Positions 46,251 through 57,102 of a DNA stretch of 64,000 nucleotides are shown piece after piece. The notes below the pieces were generated by a model, which worked only from the letters and a program-made list of their open reading frames with translations, made no database searches and was not told where the DNA came from. The position numbers were made by a program, and so were the translations under genes. Numbering within the stretch: position 1 is the first letter of the stretch; every line of letters starts with the position of its first letter. This DNA is from Euphorbia lathyris (Eukaryota > Streptophyta > Magnoliopsida > Malpighiales > Euphorbiaceae). Location of the stretch: positions 27,235,001-27,299,000 of the forward strand of contig NC_088913.1 of assembly GCF_963576675.1 (NCBI RefSeq), given 5' to 3'.

Positions 46251-46400
46251 TTTTATGATTCGGCTCTGCTTAAGATGTTTCATCAAGCTTACGCCATGCT
46301 GACTAATACTATCACCTGGGTTGGGAAGTCTCAAGAATATATTTTAAGTCTGTTGAGTGCCTCGATCAGGGTTCCCAGTTCTGTCTTGGATGATGGTGTT
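46251..46400 (+). pseudogene. Element F: conserved coding sequence beyond the amber codon, cut by I
   Basis: In frame with the preceding TAG it reads FYDSALLKMFHQAYAMLTNT, then ITWVGKSQ..LLSA..VPSSVLDDGV with no stop before I. It matches the extension of C (12123-11970) residue by residue in its key positions. Confidence 0.7.
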
Positions 46401-46624
46401 TGATAGGGGCGTTTTGTCCCTATCTTTTAGCGTGGTTTACGGTTTATTTTTGAGCTAAATAAATAAGTTTAATTACAAAAATAGAGTGTTTTGATAAAAT
46501 AATGAAATAAAAATAAAATCTGAGCTTTCAGATAATTTCCGCTGTTTTTAGTTGAATTTAGAGAATAAAACGTCAAGCTAACTCGGCTCGTGAGAAGTGT
46601 ATTTTTCAGGTAGAAAGATACAAT

Positions 46625-47103
46625 ACACGCAGGGCGTATTCCCCTCCACGCGGGACGTGGAGACATTGAGTCAGAAATGATTGCCCAATCCTGAAACACC
46701 ACATGGAATCTACTCAGCATACGCGGGGCGTACTACCTAACACGCGGGGCGTATGACACATGTCAGAAATAATTAGCCTAATCCTAAAAGTCAGACTGCA
46801 TGGTCTCCTGGAGTCAACTCTTGATACGCGGGGCGTATCACCTAACAAGCGGGGCGTGTATAGCAGTTCTTTAACGTCTAAAAACCAGGAGCTCAGACAC
46901 GCGGGACGTCTTCCAGGGTACGCATGGCGTAAAAGGTGTGATTTAAGCAACTCAAAGGCAGAAGCTCAAACACGTAGGACGTATGGTATCATACGCGGGG
47001 CGTGTTCGAGTCAACAAGATCTGGATCTGGTCCACCTGCAAGAGATTTCTGACGGAATGGGCAAACACGCAGGACGTCTCCCACCATACGCAGGGCGTGT
47101 CCT
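46625..47103. repeat. ACGCGGGGCGT motif array in element I
   Basis: Twelve variants of ACGCGGGGCGTA (also ACGCAGGGCGT, ACGCGGGACGT) set in six close pairs, the motifs of a pair about 10-20 bases apart and the pairs about 80-100 bases apart. Most units are imperfect palindromes (ACGC..GCGT). The array lies upstream of the TATA box at 47176. Confidence 0.85.
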
Positions 47104-47175
47104 GTGAATTCTGCAGAAAATAATGTATCTCTATGATTGTATTTTGTGAAATTACCACTCCACCCTTAGCTTGAT

Positions 47176-47186
47176 GTATAAATAAG
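47176..47186 (+). promoter_or_regulatory. Element I TATA box
   Basis: GTATAAATAAG on the plus strand, about 70 bases after the last motif of the array. Confidence 0.5.
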
Positions 47187-47446
47187 AGTGATTAGCACTC
47201 ATTTCAGCATCTAGACTTGGCTATAGAGTTTAGACATTCAGATTTTGTGTAATCTTACTCTACCACCTTGAGAGCTTATCCGTTGATTCCGGCATTCCGT
47301 CAAAGTTCCGTCCAACCTCCGTTCATCAAGCTCGAGAGTTCCACCTCCAAGACCTACGAGACGGCCTAGAGTCCGGTTAGCTAGTTCCGAGGGCGGACTC
47401 CTCCCTTTCCACTTGCTAATTAACTTGCACTCTTCCTATGTACTAG

Positions 47447-50282
47447 TGTTAGACGAGGTGCCGCGGCCTAATCTCCCGGGCGGACCGGGGGGTGGACACC
47501 TCATGGCGACGTAAGCGGTGATTGGCGCCGAAAGCAACCAATCGTGGAATCAAGCTGCTCGACAGGACCGGAGCTCGGAGTATGGAAGAGTCGCCACCCA
47601 CGAATGGGAAAATGAACACCGATCCCTTGCGGGAGACCGGTGAGGGTTCGGAAAACTTAGGTATGAGTCGAGAAGGCTAGCTCCTTTCCAGAGAAAGGCT
47701 ACAAGGCACCCCGACATCGCCCGGTTATGAACCACCGGCCTCCTACTCAGCGTGTTAGGCGATAACGGACTAATCGCATATTTCTTTAAGTTTAAAATTC
47801 ATTTGAAACCTTTTCTTTCTCGTTTTGAAAACTGTTTTGAGCATATATTATTGAAAGCCATTTTAGTAAAGAATCACCCATTTACATCAGTTCAAAATAC
47901 ATAGGAGAGAGAGGGGGGAGAAGAATTGATTTGTTTACAATGTGATTTATGCTTCGTATTGCACACTAACTCTAAACTAAACTCACTTCCCAAAAACGAG
48001 TTTATTTACATGGTTCGTACCTTAATCGCCGTTGGAACGATTTAGGTACGTTTCAAAACCCCGTTAATGACGTTCACTCGAATCGCCGTTGGAACGACTC
48101 GAGCGTTTGAAATGTTGAGATGAAAGCTTTTAACAAGAAAACGTGATTAAACATACAAGTCCATTTATTTTGTACAAAACCATTTAAGAAAACGATTCAA
48201 AACTTTATTATTTACAATAAAAACGATTTTAATTACAAGGTTCGCCTAATCCGTCGTTGGAGCGGATTAAGGTTTCAACACGTGATATTTTGGAAATAGT
48301 TTAAAAAGGTCAAGAAAACGTTATTTACACTTTAAGAATATCTAGAAAATTTAAGTTTAAATAAACAAATTAAAGTCTCTTTTTGTGATTTTATTTTCCC
48401 TTTTTCACTCAATCAACTCTTTATTCGCACATAATTACACCAATGAACCAATTAAACCAAAATTCACCAAGTAAAACTCATTTGGAATATATACATGTAT
48501 ACCAAAAATAAAATAGAAATACATATATATATATATGATTTTATCTAAAAATAAGGATATATTTATATATAAAAATAAGTGAGAAATACTATATGATATA
48601 ATAAAGAAAATGAAAAAGAATACAAAATATAATACATTTTCATCCTAACTAAAACTATGTAAAAGTAATGGAAGACCATAAATGCAAAAAATTGATATAA
48701 TAAGTATATAGAAAACCCCTCCCCAAACAATAGCTAAACCCCACATTTTGATAACCCAAAAAAATATATATATATATATATGTACAAATAGTGAATCAAA
48801 ACAAATTAAATTTCAAATATGGAGTAAATAACTACATAATTGATAATTAATAGTTATATGACCCCAAAAATAATTTTTATAATCATATTATATAATTACA
48901 TACTTATATATATAAGAATCAAATACCAAAAGGTGGAGAAAATGGGCTAAAAAGATGAATTTTCGTTTTCCAGCAGATTACCGACGGAAAATCCGTCGTC
49001 AATCTGCTATTAGTGACAGAAAAGGGAGAATTACAGCAGCAGTCCAAAACTTTCCAGATTCGTTCAAAAGCTTTAAATTAAGTCTAATTCGATCGTTTTG
49101 GATCTCCGAACTACCAAAAATGGATCATAGTCTATAACGGAATTTCCTAAAACGACGTTTTTATTTTCAAACGTTATTCGGAAATATCTTTTAAAACTTA
49201 TAATTACAACGTTTTTTAATACCCGAACTACCTTTTAATCGGATCACGGTTCATATTGGGATATCAAAACGAGGTTTTTTATTTTAAAACAAAATCGAAT
49301 TTTTATCTAACACGGGATAAAAATAAATAAATACGGGAAATTAAATAAAACGTGATAAATAAATAAATAACTAACTAAATAAAACTATAACATAAAAATA
49401 AATAAATAAAAGAAATAAATGAAATAAAATAAAACGAGTCTAGTCCTCGGATAATACCTCAAGTTCGGTATCTGACAGTCGAAGTTGGTTGATTCCACAA
49501 ATCGTGATTTTTCGGGTTTTTTTGTGTTTTTCGTCTTTTTTAGTAAAAATTTAACTTTTGGGAAATTCGGACTTTTTGAGAAAAAAAATATTTTTCTAAA
49601 AAAAAATCACTTTCTCTCTCTAAAAATGTCTAGAGTGAGAAAGTCTCCAAAAATCCCTCATTCTTAAATGTATGGGGATCCGTGCCTTATATAGGCAAAG
49701 CATCCCCGGAAACTTTGGGCGACGCCCGAAGAAAATTGGCCGTCGCCCAAAGCCGGTTGGGCGAACGCCCAACTTATGTTGGGCGAACGCCCAACTTTCG
49801 TTGGGCGAACGCCAAACATGGTTGGGCGAACGCCCAACTATCGTTGGGCGCGCGCCCAACTGACGTTGGGCGTTCGCCCAATGACCGTTGGGCGTCCGCC
49901 CAACGTCACTGGGCGGTCGCCCAGCGGCTGCCGGGCGCGCTCGCCCAGCGGCCATCGGGCGTGCGCCTCGCGCTGTCGGGCGCGCGTGCCCCACGGTCGT
50001 CGAGCCCACGCTCCGCACTGCCGGGCCTGTGCACCCGACGGACGTCGAGCGTGCGCCCCGCGCTACCGAGCGTGCGTCCAACTGTCGTCGGACACGCGTC
50101 GGCTGCCGCTAGGCGCTCGCACCACGTCACCGAGCACTCGCGAGCCGTCCACTTGACGACCGCGACTCACATTAACTTTTCTTTTCTTATTATATATTTT
50201 TGTTTTAAAACTTCCGGAATCAACCGCTTTGACCGTCTTGTTTACAGGTTTTCGTCACAGGTCCTCCGACTCGGTGTCTACA
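47447..50282 (-). repeat. Element J 3' LTR (Tat/Ogre-type gypsy)
   Basis: TGTTAGACGAGG..GGTGTCTACA, 2836 bp, the same family as the D LTRs and full length. The five bases before it, ACTAG, should be the left TSD; the right end of J is outside the window. A minus-strand TATA lies near 49685-49696. No gene; an open frame near 47550-47735 (minus) recurs in the D 5' LTR and at 63229, but only because the LTRs are copies. Confidence 0.92.
49711..50115. repeat. GGGCG..CGCCC palindrome array in the J LTR
   Basis: Same type as in D, intermediate in unit number, with some different spacer pairs (GGGCGCGCGCCC, GGGCGTTCGCCC). It lies directly upstream of the minus-strand TATA box. Confidence 0.9.
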
Positions 50283-50518
50283 GTTGCCCCTAGTTTCCTA
50301 TTTTGACAGTGATGTGTGTGTTTTGAAAACGTCTTTTTGCTAACACAACACATGCAATGTAAAACATATAAAAGTAAGAGACACGTAAAGAGTAGGAGGA
50401 AGAATACCTGACCTTTGCGCTGCGCGTTCCGGCGTCGTCCTCGATTCTTTCCGTCCTTGCCTTTGAATCGGCTGCCGGCGAATGTTCTTCTTACGGACCC
50501 TAGCCTAAGTCGACTGCG
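50283..50518. other. Element J: region between the 3' LTR and the tandem array, with likely polypurine tract
   Basis: The minus strand reads AGGAAACTAGGGGCAAC just before the LTR. Otherwise non-coding and near-identical to D. Confidence 0.5.
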
Positions 50519-50925
50519 GGTAAAAATGGCTCAAAAGCAACCTTGGTGCACGACCGCGAGTAAAATGGCTCAAAAGCGACCCCGGCTTACGACCGGGGGG
50601 AAATGGCTCAAAAGCAACCCTGGTCTACGACCGTGGGTAAAATGGCTCAAAAGCGACCTCGGTTCAGGACCGCGAGTAAAATGGCTCAAAAGCGACCCCG
50701 GTTCACGACCGGGGTAAAAGGGCTCAAAAGCAACCTTGGTCCACGACCGCGGGTAAAAATGGCTCACAAGTAACCCTGGTCCACGACCGCGGGTAAAATG
50801 GCTCAAAAGCGACCCCGGTCTACGACCGTGGGTAAAATGGCTCAAAAGCGACCCTAGTCTACGACTGTGGGTAAAATGGCTCAAAAGCAACCCTGGTCCA
50901 CGACCGCGGGCAAAACGGCTCAAAA
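50519..50925 (+). repeat. 38-39 bp tandem array upstream of the antisense gene in J
   Basis: About 11 units of the same type as in D (22830-23312), with the same alternation of CAACCCTGG and CGACCCCGG units but about two units fewer. Confidence 0.9.
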
Positions 50926-51286
50926 GCAAAGGTTCTTTCTAACAATTCTGAATTCTTTTAAAACACCATTGTCTGTATTTTCTCACTGGAGCTAGTGTCT
51001 TGGAGGTTTGAATGGTTCGATGGGAACATCTTTTTAGTACGGAATGATTCAAGCTAATAATTATTTTTCTGTTGACTGTCGTCTGTATTTTGACTGGTGC
51101 CGCTGTTCTGTAAAAATTGGCTATCATCTAGAGTTCTATCTCGACATTATTGGTCATTGTCTGGCAGAAGCGCAGGCTGAAACGGACTGCAAATCGGAGG
51201 TCTGTGCACCTGGTAAATAATTATTTACTTTTTACCTTTATGTCACATCGTACCTTCTTCACTATTTACGGGAATGTCATTCCCTT

Positions 51287-51376
51287 TCCTTATATAAGGT
51301 GGTGGGGTTTCATTCCAACCCCACACCTTCTCTCTTTTCTCTCTCTCTCTAACTTCTGATTTGGATTATTCTCGGG
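51287..51376 (+). promoter_or_regulatory. Promoter of the antisense PMD gene in J
   Basis: TATA box (CCTTATATAAGG, about 51288-51299), pyrimidine patch and ATG at 51377. Sequence and spacing are nearly the same as in D. Confidence 0.6.
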
Positions 51377-54300
51377 ATGGATTTGGATCAACATGATGGC
51401 ACGAAGGGCATGGAGGAGGGTTTCGTGAACCTTACTACAGTGGACCCTTTTCAGGACCCCACATCTCATCTGAGCCGGACCCGCTGTAACCAGGTAAGTA
51501 CTTTCTTACTTCCTCGTCTTTTAACTAAATTTCTAGGCTTTAGTATCCCTACTTTGAACATGATTTGCATGCTAATCCCTAGGTTGCCTTAGAAGATCTT
51601 AGTTAGAAAACATGAATTTCTTTGCTTACAAGTAACACTTTATTTGTCTTTTTGGAAGAATGCGAATTATATGCATGTGAATAGTAAACATACGAGCAAT
51701 GCATGCCAACAGTAAAAAATATGAATAGTGAAAACGTGAATAGTGCACGTGAATAGTAAAAACGTGAAGAGTGCACGTGAATAGCAAAAACGTGGATAGC
51801 GCACGTGAATAGTAAAAACGTGAATAGTGCACGTGAATAGTAAAAACATGAATAATAAAAACGTGAATAGTAAAAACGTGAATAGTGCACGTGAATAGTA
51901 AAAACATGAATAATGCACGTGAATAGTAAAACTCGAATAATGCACGTGAATAGTGAAAACTTGACTAATTCACGTGAATAGTGAAAACTTGACTAATGCA
52001 CGTGAATAGTAAAAACTTGAATAATTCTCTTTGCCAATGGGGATGAGAGTAGATCAAAGAATAATGAATTAACCAAATCCTATGCAAACAACCCTAAGGG
52101 AGAGATTTCACAAAATGACAGTCCAAATTGACAAGATGTCTCTAGGTTAGATTTGACCGTAAGAATAGCTAGATTAACGTGCTTTCATCAGATGCAAGCC
52201 TAGGAACAACATTTAAACTTACCTGTTCCGTTCTTTCCAGTTCATCGACATTTCCGGGACTACAGCAGATATTCATGTGTGGTATTCCATGCTAGGAGCT
52301 GCGGCGAGAGCCCGTGTGCGAGAGTTGGGCTTTGAGCCCTTTATTTTAGCACTGCCCCGCGCCAATGGGGTGTGCGACCGTTTCGGCCTACGGGTCTTAT
52401 GCGAGAGATGGGTTGACTCGACCCACACCTTCCACCTCTCGTTCGGGGAGATGACGATCTCGCCCCGTGACTTCTCTTTATTGACCGGGCTGCGGGGGAG
52501 TGGTACTCCGGTTCCCTTCTCCTTTGATACGATTCGTCCATGGGTTGACCGTGCTAGGTTGGCTGCTTTGATCGGGCCGGGAGTTTACACGGGTGTCAAA
52601 TCCACCCGGGCGAAGTTCATCACTACCTCGAGGCTTTTGAGTCGTAGGGACTTTTGTGGGACCGACGACACTGATCTGGCTGTCCGCAGCTTCCTGGTGT
52701 ATGCTTTAGGCGAGACGATCTTCCGCACCAAGAGCGGGACGATACATGCGGGTCTCATTCAGGCCTTCAGTGATTTGGATGCGGTGGCGTCTTACGATTG
52801 GGCAGGAGCGGGTCTAGCTTACTTGTACAAGTTTTTGGATCTGACTTGCCGGAAGCGCAAGGACTTCGGCGGCTACACTTTTGCTCTTCTGGTACGTGGT
52901 TCATCCTTAACTTGCCCCTTTTATCTTCTTCGCGCCTTCTGTTCATAACCTTTGTTTTTACAAGCAGGTTTGGGCCTACGAGAGGCGGATTCTTCCCAGC
53001 GAGCGTCGACGCAGGCCACAGGTAGTGAAGCCCCCACTTATGGCTCGGTGGAGCGAGTTCGGTCTAGGTACCAGGGAGAGGCAGACGGTGGCGCAGCTCC
53101 TAGATTGGATTGATTCACGGACCTTGGGGCAGGTAAATATCTTCTAATCGCGCTAGATTTTTGTTTGATCAGACATGACTTTTTCTTTGTGCTTTCAGGT
53201 TAGATTCAGGTGGGACGACCTTGACTTCGGTCCCGATTACGCGTACGTCACCCTGATCCAGGAGCAGCAGAGCGTGCTTACAGGCCCTTGCGTGCGGGCA
53301 TGGTACTTGGGCGACCGGGGCATCACCGGGGTTAGTGCCTCGCATTGGACACCAGGCGAGATCCCCGTCTCCATGTTTGCGGTGCGGACTATGTCCTTAT
53401 CGGTCATTCGTCGGGATTTGACTCGCCGCTTTGCTGGTAGAGATGTATGGGTTCATGCCGGGGGCTGTGTTCCCTATTTATCGACATCATTGAGCGCGAG
53501 GGATGCCCCAGCGGTGGCAATGGAGGTGGACCCCGTGGCGGACGTGTTTTCGGGGGAGGCTGTCGCTACAGTCTTTGGTCAGGAGGCGGTTCCGGTGAGT
53601 GGTTCGGCCTATTTATTTTTATTTACGAGATGGTCAGGGGTGTTTATTGTGTCTCTACTTGCAGGAGGGTTCCTGGAGGAGTGCCCACACGTCAGACTTC
53701 TTCGATAGTGCCCGAGCTCAGACGTCTGCGAGCGAGCCGCCCTATTATGTCGGCGAGTCCTCCGGCGCCGCCCGACCGGAGAGGTCCCCTTTGGGCGTAC
53801 CCATCCCTGACTTTGGGAGGGATTTCACGACAGTTTGCTATGACCAGTCCGGAGTGGCTTATGCCTATCGAGATGGCCCCTCCTGCCTTTACGTCGAGGA
53901 TACCGTTTGATCCCTCAGACGCTCTCCAGACTTCGAGGGAGACGTGCACCGACTATGTGGGGCTATCTGGTTTCTTTAGAGATCGACTCAGCTTGCGTTG
54001 CTCCAGCCACCTGGTATGTATCTTTATTTTATTTTAGTGTAGTGGAATGTATGCACATGTGTATGTATGACTTCTATTCTAGTCTGTATTTCTTTTTTAT
54101 ATCTGTTTTTTCTTCTTTTTTTTTTACAGAGCGATCTCCGTGCACATGAGCTGAGATAGAGCGAAGCGCTGCGGGAGGCCGATGCCAGGGTTGGCCAGGT
54201 GTATCGGGAGAGGAACGACCATTGGTTCGGGGTGATGCGGGCGGAGACCACGGGACGCCTTGCTGTTGAGGAGAGGGTGCAGAAGGAGACCGCGGGTCAC

Positions 54301-54405
54301 CTTGCTGCCGAGGAGAGACTTCGAGTCGCCGAGGAGACCCTATTCGCGGAGCGGGCGTCACATCTGAGGGACTTTGAGGCCCACTGGGATTTCCCTCCTT
54401 ATTAG
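51377..54405 (+). pseudogene. Antisense six-exon plant mobile domain (PMD) gene carried by element J
   Basis: Exons: 51377-51493, 52241-52891, 52968-53132, 53199-53594, 53665-54013 and 54130-54405. Lengths are identical to D (117, 651, 165, 396, 276) except exon 5, which is 349 against 351. That 2-base loss near 53870 shifts the frame. Exon 6 also has a TAG near 54157 where D has CAG. The D lesions are absent here. PMD motifs as in D: WVDSTHTFHLSFGEMTI, FLVYALGETIF, WAGAGLAYLYKFLDLTC and VWAYERRILP, then a C-terminal coiled coil (AEERLRVAEETLFAERAS). Because the gene is antisense to the element RNA, its introns survive retrotransposition. The original may be a captured host gene or an old part of this lineage. 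Confidence 0.8.
51672..52022 (+). repeat. Intron 1 repeat array with CACGTG boxes (J)
   Basis: Irregular GTGAATAGTAAAAACGTG repeats, with GCACGTGAATAG recurring about nine times. It is the counterpart of 24085-24400 in D but differs in unit order and number. Confidence 0.85.
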
Positions 54406-54858
54406 GCTTATCATGTATAGCTTCGTAGCTTTTATTAGAATTACCCCGATGTATAGCTTGTGTATAGGGAGTGGGGTAGATAGTACGTAGGCTTTTTATT
54501 GTGAAAAGAAAGGTAAGAAATGTATAACTCATGATTCATATTATCTTGCATTCAGTAAATTATAACGATCCCAATCATTCTCTTCAAATATACTCATGCC
54601 TTTATTTATTTACAAACAACAGAAATACTTAGCCTCTTATACACTATTTTTATAATTGCTCAAGATATAACTACCGTTACCAGGACCTGCCTTTTTTCGG
54701 TTTTCAGATCCGAGCGATTTTTCATCTCTCCTTTTTCTATCCCGGAATTTTCAAATGAGTGCCCTTTCGGGTTTTCACCCATTGGGATGTCCCTGATTGT
54801 TGCATAGGTCGCCCTTTGCGGGTTTTCAACCTATCGGGAATTTTTCTTTCTTTTTTTT
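54406..54858. other. Element J: convergent 3' region between the antisense gene and pol
   Basis: About 450 bp, near-identical to 26776-27229. No gene is supported; probable 3' ends of both transcription units. Confidence 0.45.
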
Positions 54859-57102
54859 TTACGAAAAGTATTTCTTAAGCCTATCCAGATTGGTAGGTTC
54901 GGAGAACTCCATGCCGTCCATAGTAGTTAACTTCACCGCTCCTTTGCTTAGTATCTTCTTCACGAAGAATGGCCCTTCCCAGTTTGGCCTAAACTTGCCC
55001 CTCGGGTCGGTGTGTGTCACACGGATCTGTTTTAGCACCATATCCCCTTCTTTGATAGGGCTGGCCTTGACCTTTTTGTTGAAGGCTCGGGCCATCCTTC
55101 GCTGATATAACTGCACATGGTAAAGGGCCTCCATCCTTTTCTCGTCCACCAATGCTAACTGTTCATACCGCTTCTTCACCCATTCCGTCTCGGGAATCTC
55201 TGCTTCTACTGCGATTCTCAACGATCGCTTTTCAATCTCAATCGGCAGGACCGCTTCTGCCCCATACACTAAGGAGAACGGTGTTGCCCCGGTTGACGTT
55301 CTAACTGTCGTGCGATAAGCCCATAAAGCGAGCGGGAGCTGTTCGTGCCAGTTCCGATGCGATTCTACTGTCTTTACGAGAATCCTTTTAAAGTTCTTAT
55401 TAGCCGCTTCTACTGCGCCATTAGCCTGTGGACGATACGGAGAAGACCTATGATGTTCAATACCGTACTCTTGGAATAGACTTTTCACTTCTCCTTGAAA
55501 CTGGACCCCATTATCCGTGATCATATGATGAGGCACTCCGAACCTGGTGATCAAGTGCTTTTCAATGAACTTCCTCATCTGTTTAGACCCCAACTTGCTA
55601 AATGATTCTGCCTCCACCCACTTGGTGAAATAATCGATAGCGACTGCAATGAATTTGTGCCCGTTCGAAGCATTAGGCCTCACCTCTCCGATAATATCAA
55701 TGCCCCAAGCCGCAAACGGCCAAATGGGCGCTAATACGTGCAGTTCCATAGCTGGTAGATGATTATAATCTCCGTAGACTTGACAATCATGGCATTTCTT
55801 CGCATATTCGTTACAATCTCTTTCCATGGTGAGCCAATAGAAGCCTTGCCTTATGATTTTCTTTGCCAATACCGCCCCTCCCATATGGGCTCCACAAATT
55901 CCTGAGTGTACTAACTCCATTGCCTCGCGGGCTTCTCCCGCATCCAAGCACCTCAGTTGTAACCCATCGGTGTGCCTTTTGTAAAGCAAGTCATTGTGGA
56001 TGACGAACTGCTGAGCTAACCTTCTAATCACAGCTTGATCCCTAAGTTCTGATTCTGCCGGGTATGTTCCACTCTTCATGAAGTTTACGATATCGAAATA
56101 CCAAGGTTTTTCATCTGCCCCCAACAGCATTACATCTTCGTAGCATGGTTTGTGAGACCTTCTCAACACCAAAGGCTTCGAGGCAAGGTTCCGAGGATTA
56201 TCCCATACTGATACCAAAGTGGCCAAAGCATCCGCTGCCTGGTTCTGTGCTCGAGGAATGTGATAAAAACGACATTCGCTGAATTTCTGCGCCAACCCTT
56301 CTAGCTGGTCTAGGTATGGACGTAACATTTCTTCCCTCACTTCCCAGTTTTCCTGTGCTTGTTCGATAATCAGTTTTGAGTCGCCCCAGATTTCAACGTA
56401 TGATGCTCCCAGTCCTGCTAATGACTCCAACCCGTAGATGCACGCTTCATATTCGGCCATATTATTGGTGAGAGGGAAGGATAGCTTCTTTGCCATTGGG
56501 ATCCTTTCTCCTTCTGGTGAGATAAGTAGCACCCCTACTCCGGCTCCATTCGAATTAACTGCTCCATCGAAGAACATTTTCCATGGTATGACTTCTATTG
56601 CGTTCAAGTGCTCATCGGGGAAATCATAGTTTATCTCCTCCTCTTCTGCGCTCAGAGGCTGATTGGCTAAAAATTCTGCCACGGCTCTCCCTTTAATAAC
56701 TTTCTTCGTCATATACTCGATGTCGAACTCTGATAACAACAACAACAATCGGGCCAGCTTTCCAGTTAAGGATGGAGTTCGGTACAGATACTTCACAGGA
56801 TCCATCCGAGAAATAATGATCACTTTGTAAGATTGAAAATAGTGTCGTAGTTTCTTTGTTAACCATACTACCGCCACACACGTCTTTTCAATCATGTTAT
56901 ATTTAAGCTCGTACTCCAGGAACTTCTTACTCAGATAATACACTGCGTGTTCCACACCAGTGTCCCCTTCTTGGGCCAGCATTGCCCCAATAGATCGCTC
57001 TTCGATTGCTACATAGAGGAGGAGCGGTTTTCCAAGTTTAGGCGGTCTTAGAACAGGCGGATTAGACAAGTATCCCGGATCTTCTCTAAGGCTTGCCGAC
57101 AC
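54859..57102 (-). CDS. pol: Element J: RNase H, additional RNase H and integrase
   Basis: An intact 747-codon frame. About residues 25-125: first RNase H (KPLLLYVAIEERSIGAML, YYLSKKFLEYELKYNMIEK), whose first catalytic Asp is replaced, as is common in the Tat lineage. About 175-310: additional RNase H with D (FFDGAVNSNGAG), E (NMAEYEA), D (WGDSKLI) and D (AADALA). About 385-end: integrase with HHCC finger (HSGICGAHMGG, CHDCQVYGD), D (WGIDIIGEV), D (MITDNGV), E (NGAVEAANKN) and a C-terminal tail. An additional RNase H between RNase H and integrase, with the Arg-type PBS, assigns J to the Tat/Ogre group. The natural polyprotein continues upstream, but frame changes separate it from RT. Confidence 0.92.
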   Translation of the reverse strand: MSASLREDPGYLSNPPVLRPPKLGKPLLLYVAIEERSIGAMLAQEGDTGVEHAVYYLSKKFLEYELKYNMIEKTCVAVVWLTKKLRHYFQSYKVIIISRMDPVKYLYRTPSLTGKLARLLLLLSEFDIEYMTKKVIKGRAVAEFLANQPLSAEEEEINYDFPDEHLNAIEVIPWKMFFDGAVNSNGAGVGVLLISPEGERIPMAKKLSFPLTNNMAEYEACIYGLESLAGLGASYVEIWGDSKLIIEQAQENWEVREEMLRPYLDQLEGLAQKFSECRFYHIPRAQNQAADALATLVSVWDNPRNLASKPLVLRRSHKPCYEDVMLLGADEKPWYFDIVNFMKSGTYPAESELRDQAVIRRLAQQFVIHNDLLYKRHTDGLQLRCLDAGEAREAMELVHSGICGAHMGGAVLAKKIIRQGFYWLTMERDCNEYAKKCHDCQVYGDYNHLPAMELHVLAPIWPFAAWGIDIIGEVRPNASNGHKFIAVAIDYFTKWVEAESFSKLGSKQMRKFIEKHLITRFGVPHHMITDNGVQFQGEVKSLFQEYGIEHHRSSPYRPQANGAVEAANKNFKRILVKTVESHRNWHEQLPLALWAYRTTVRTSTGATPFSLVYGAEAVLPIEIEKRSLRIAVEAEIPETEWVKKRYEQLALVDEKRMEALYHVQLYQRRMARAFNKKVKASPIKEGDMVLKQIRVTHTDPRGKFRPNWEGPFFVKKILSKGAVKLTTMDGMEFSEPTNLDRLKKYFS

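Larger units (their letters stand above)
46401..47446 (+). mobile_element. Element I: left part of an LTR-type element, cut by J
   Basis: It begins TGATAGGGGCGTTTTGTCCC at the point where homology of F to C ends. It has a plus-strand TATA box (GTATAAATAAG, 47176-47186) with a palindrome-like motif array upstream, so it looks like the U3-R part of an LTR in plus orientation. The right part must lie beyond J, outside the window. No coding region. The TSD cannot be checked. Confidence 0.6.

Noticed and set aside
51603..51945. Minus-strand frames rich in HYSRFYYS (also 24074-24319)
   Set aside because: Read-through of the intron 1 repeat array on the wrong strand.
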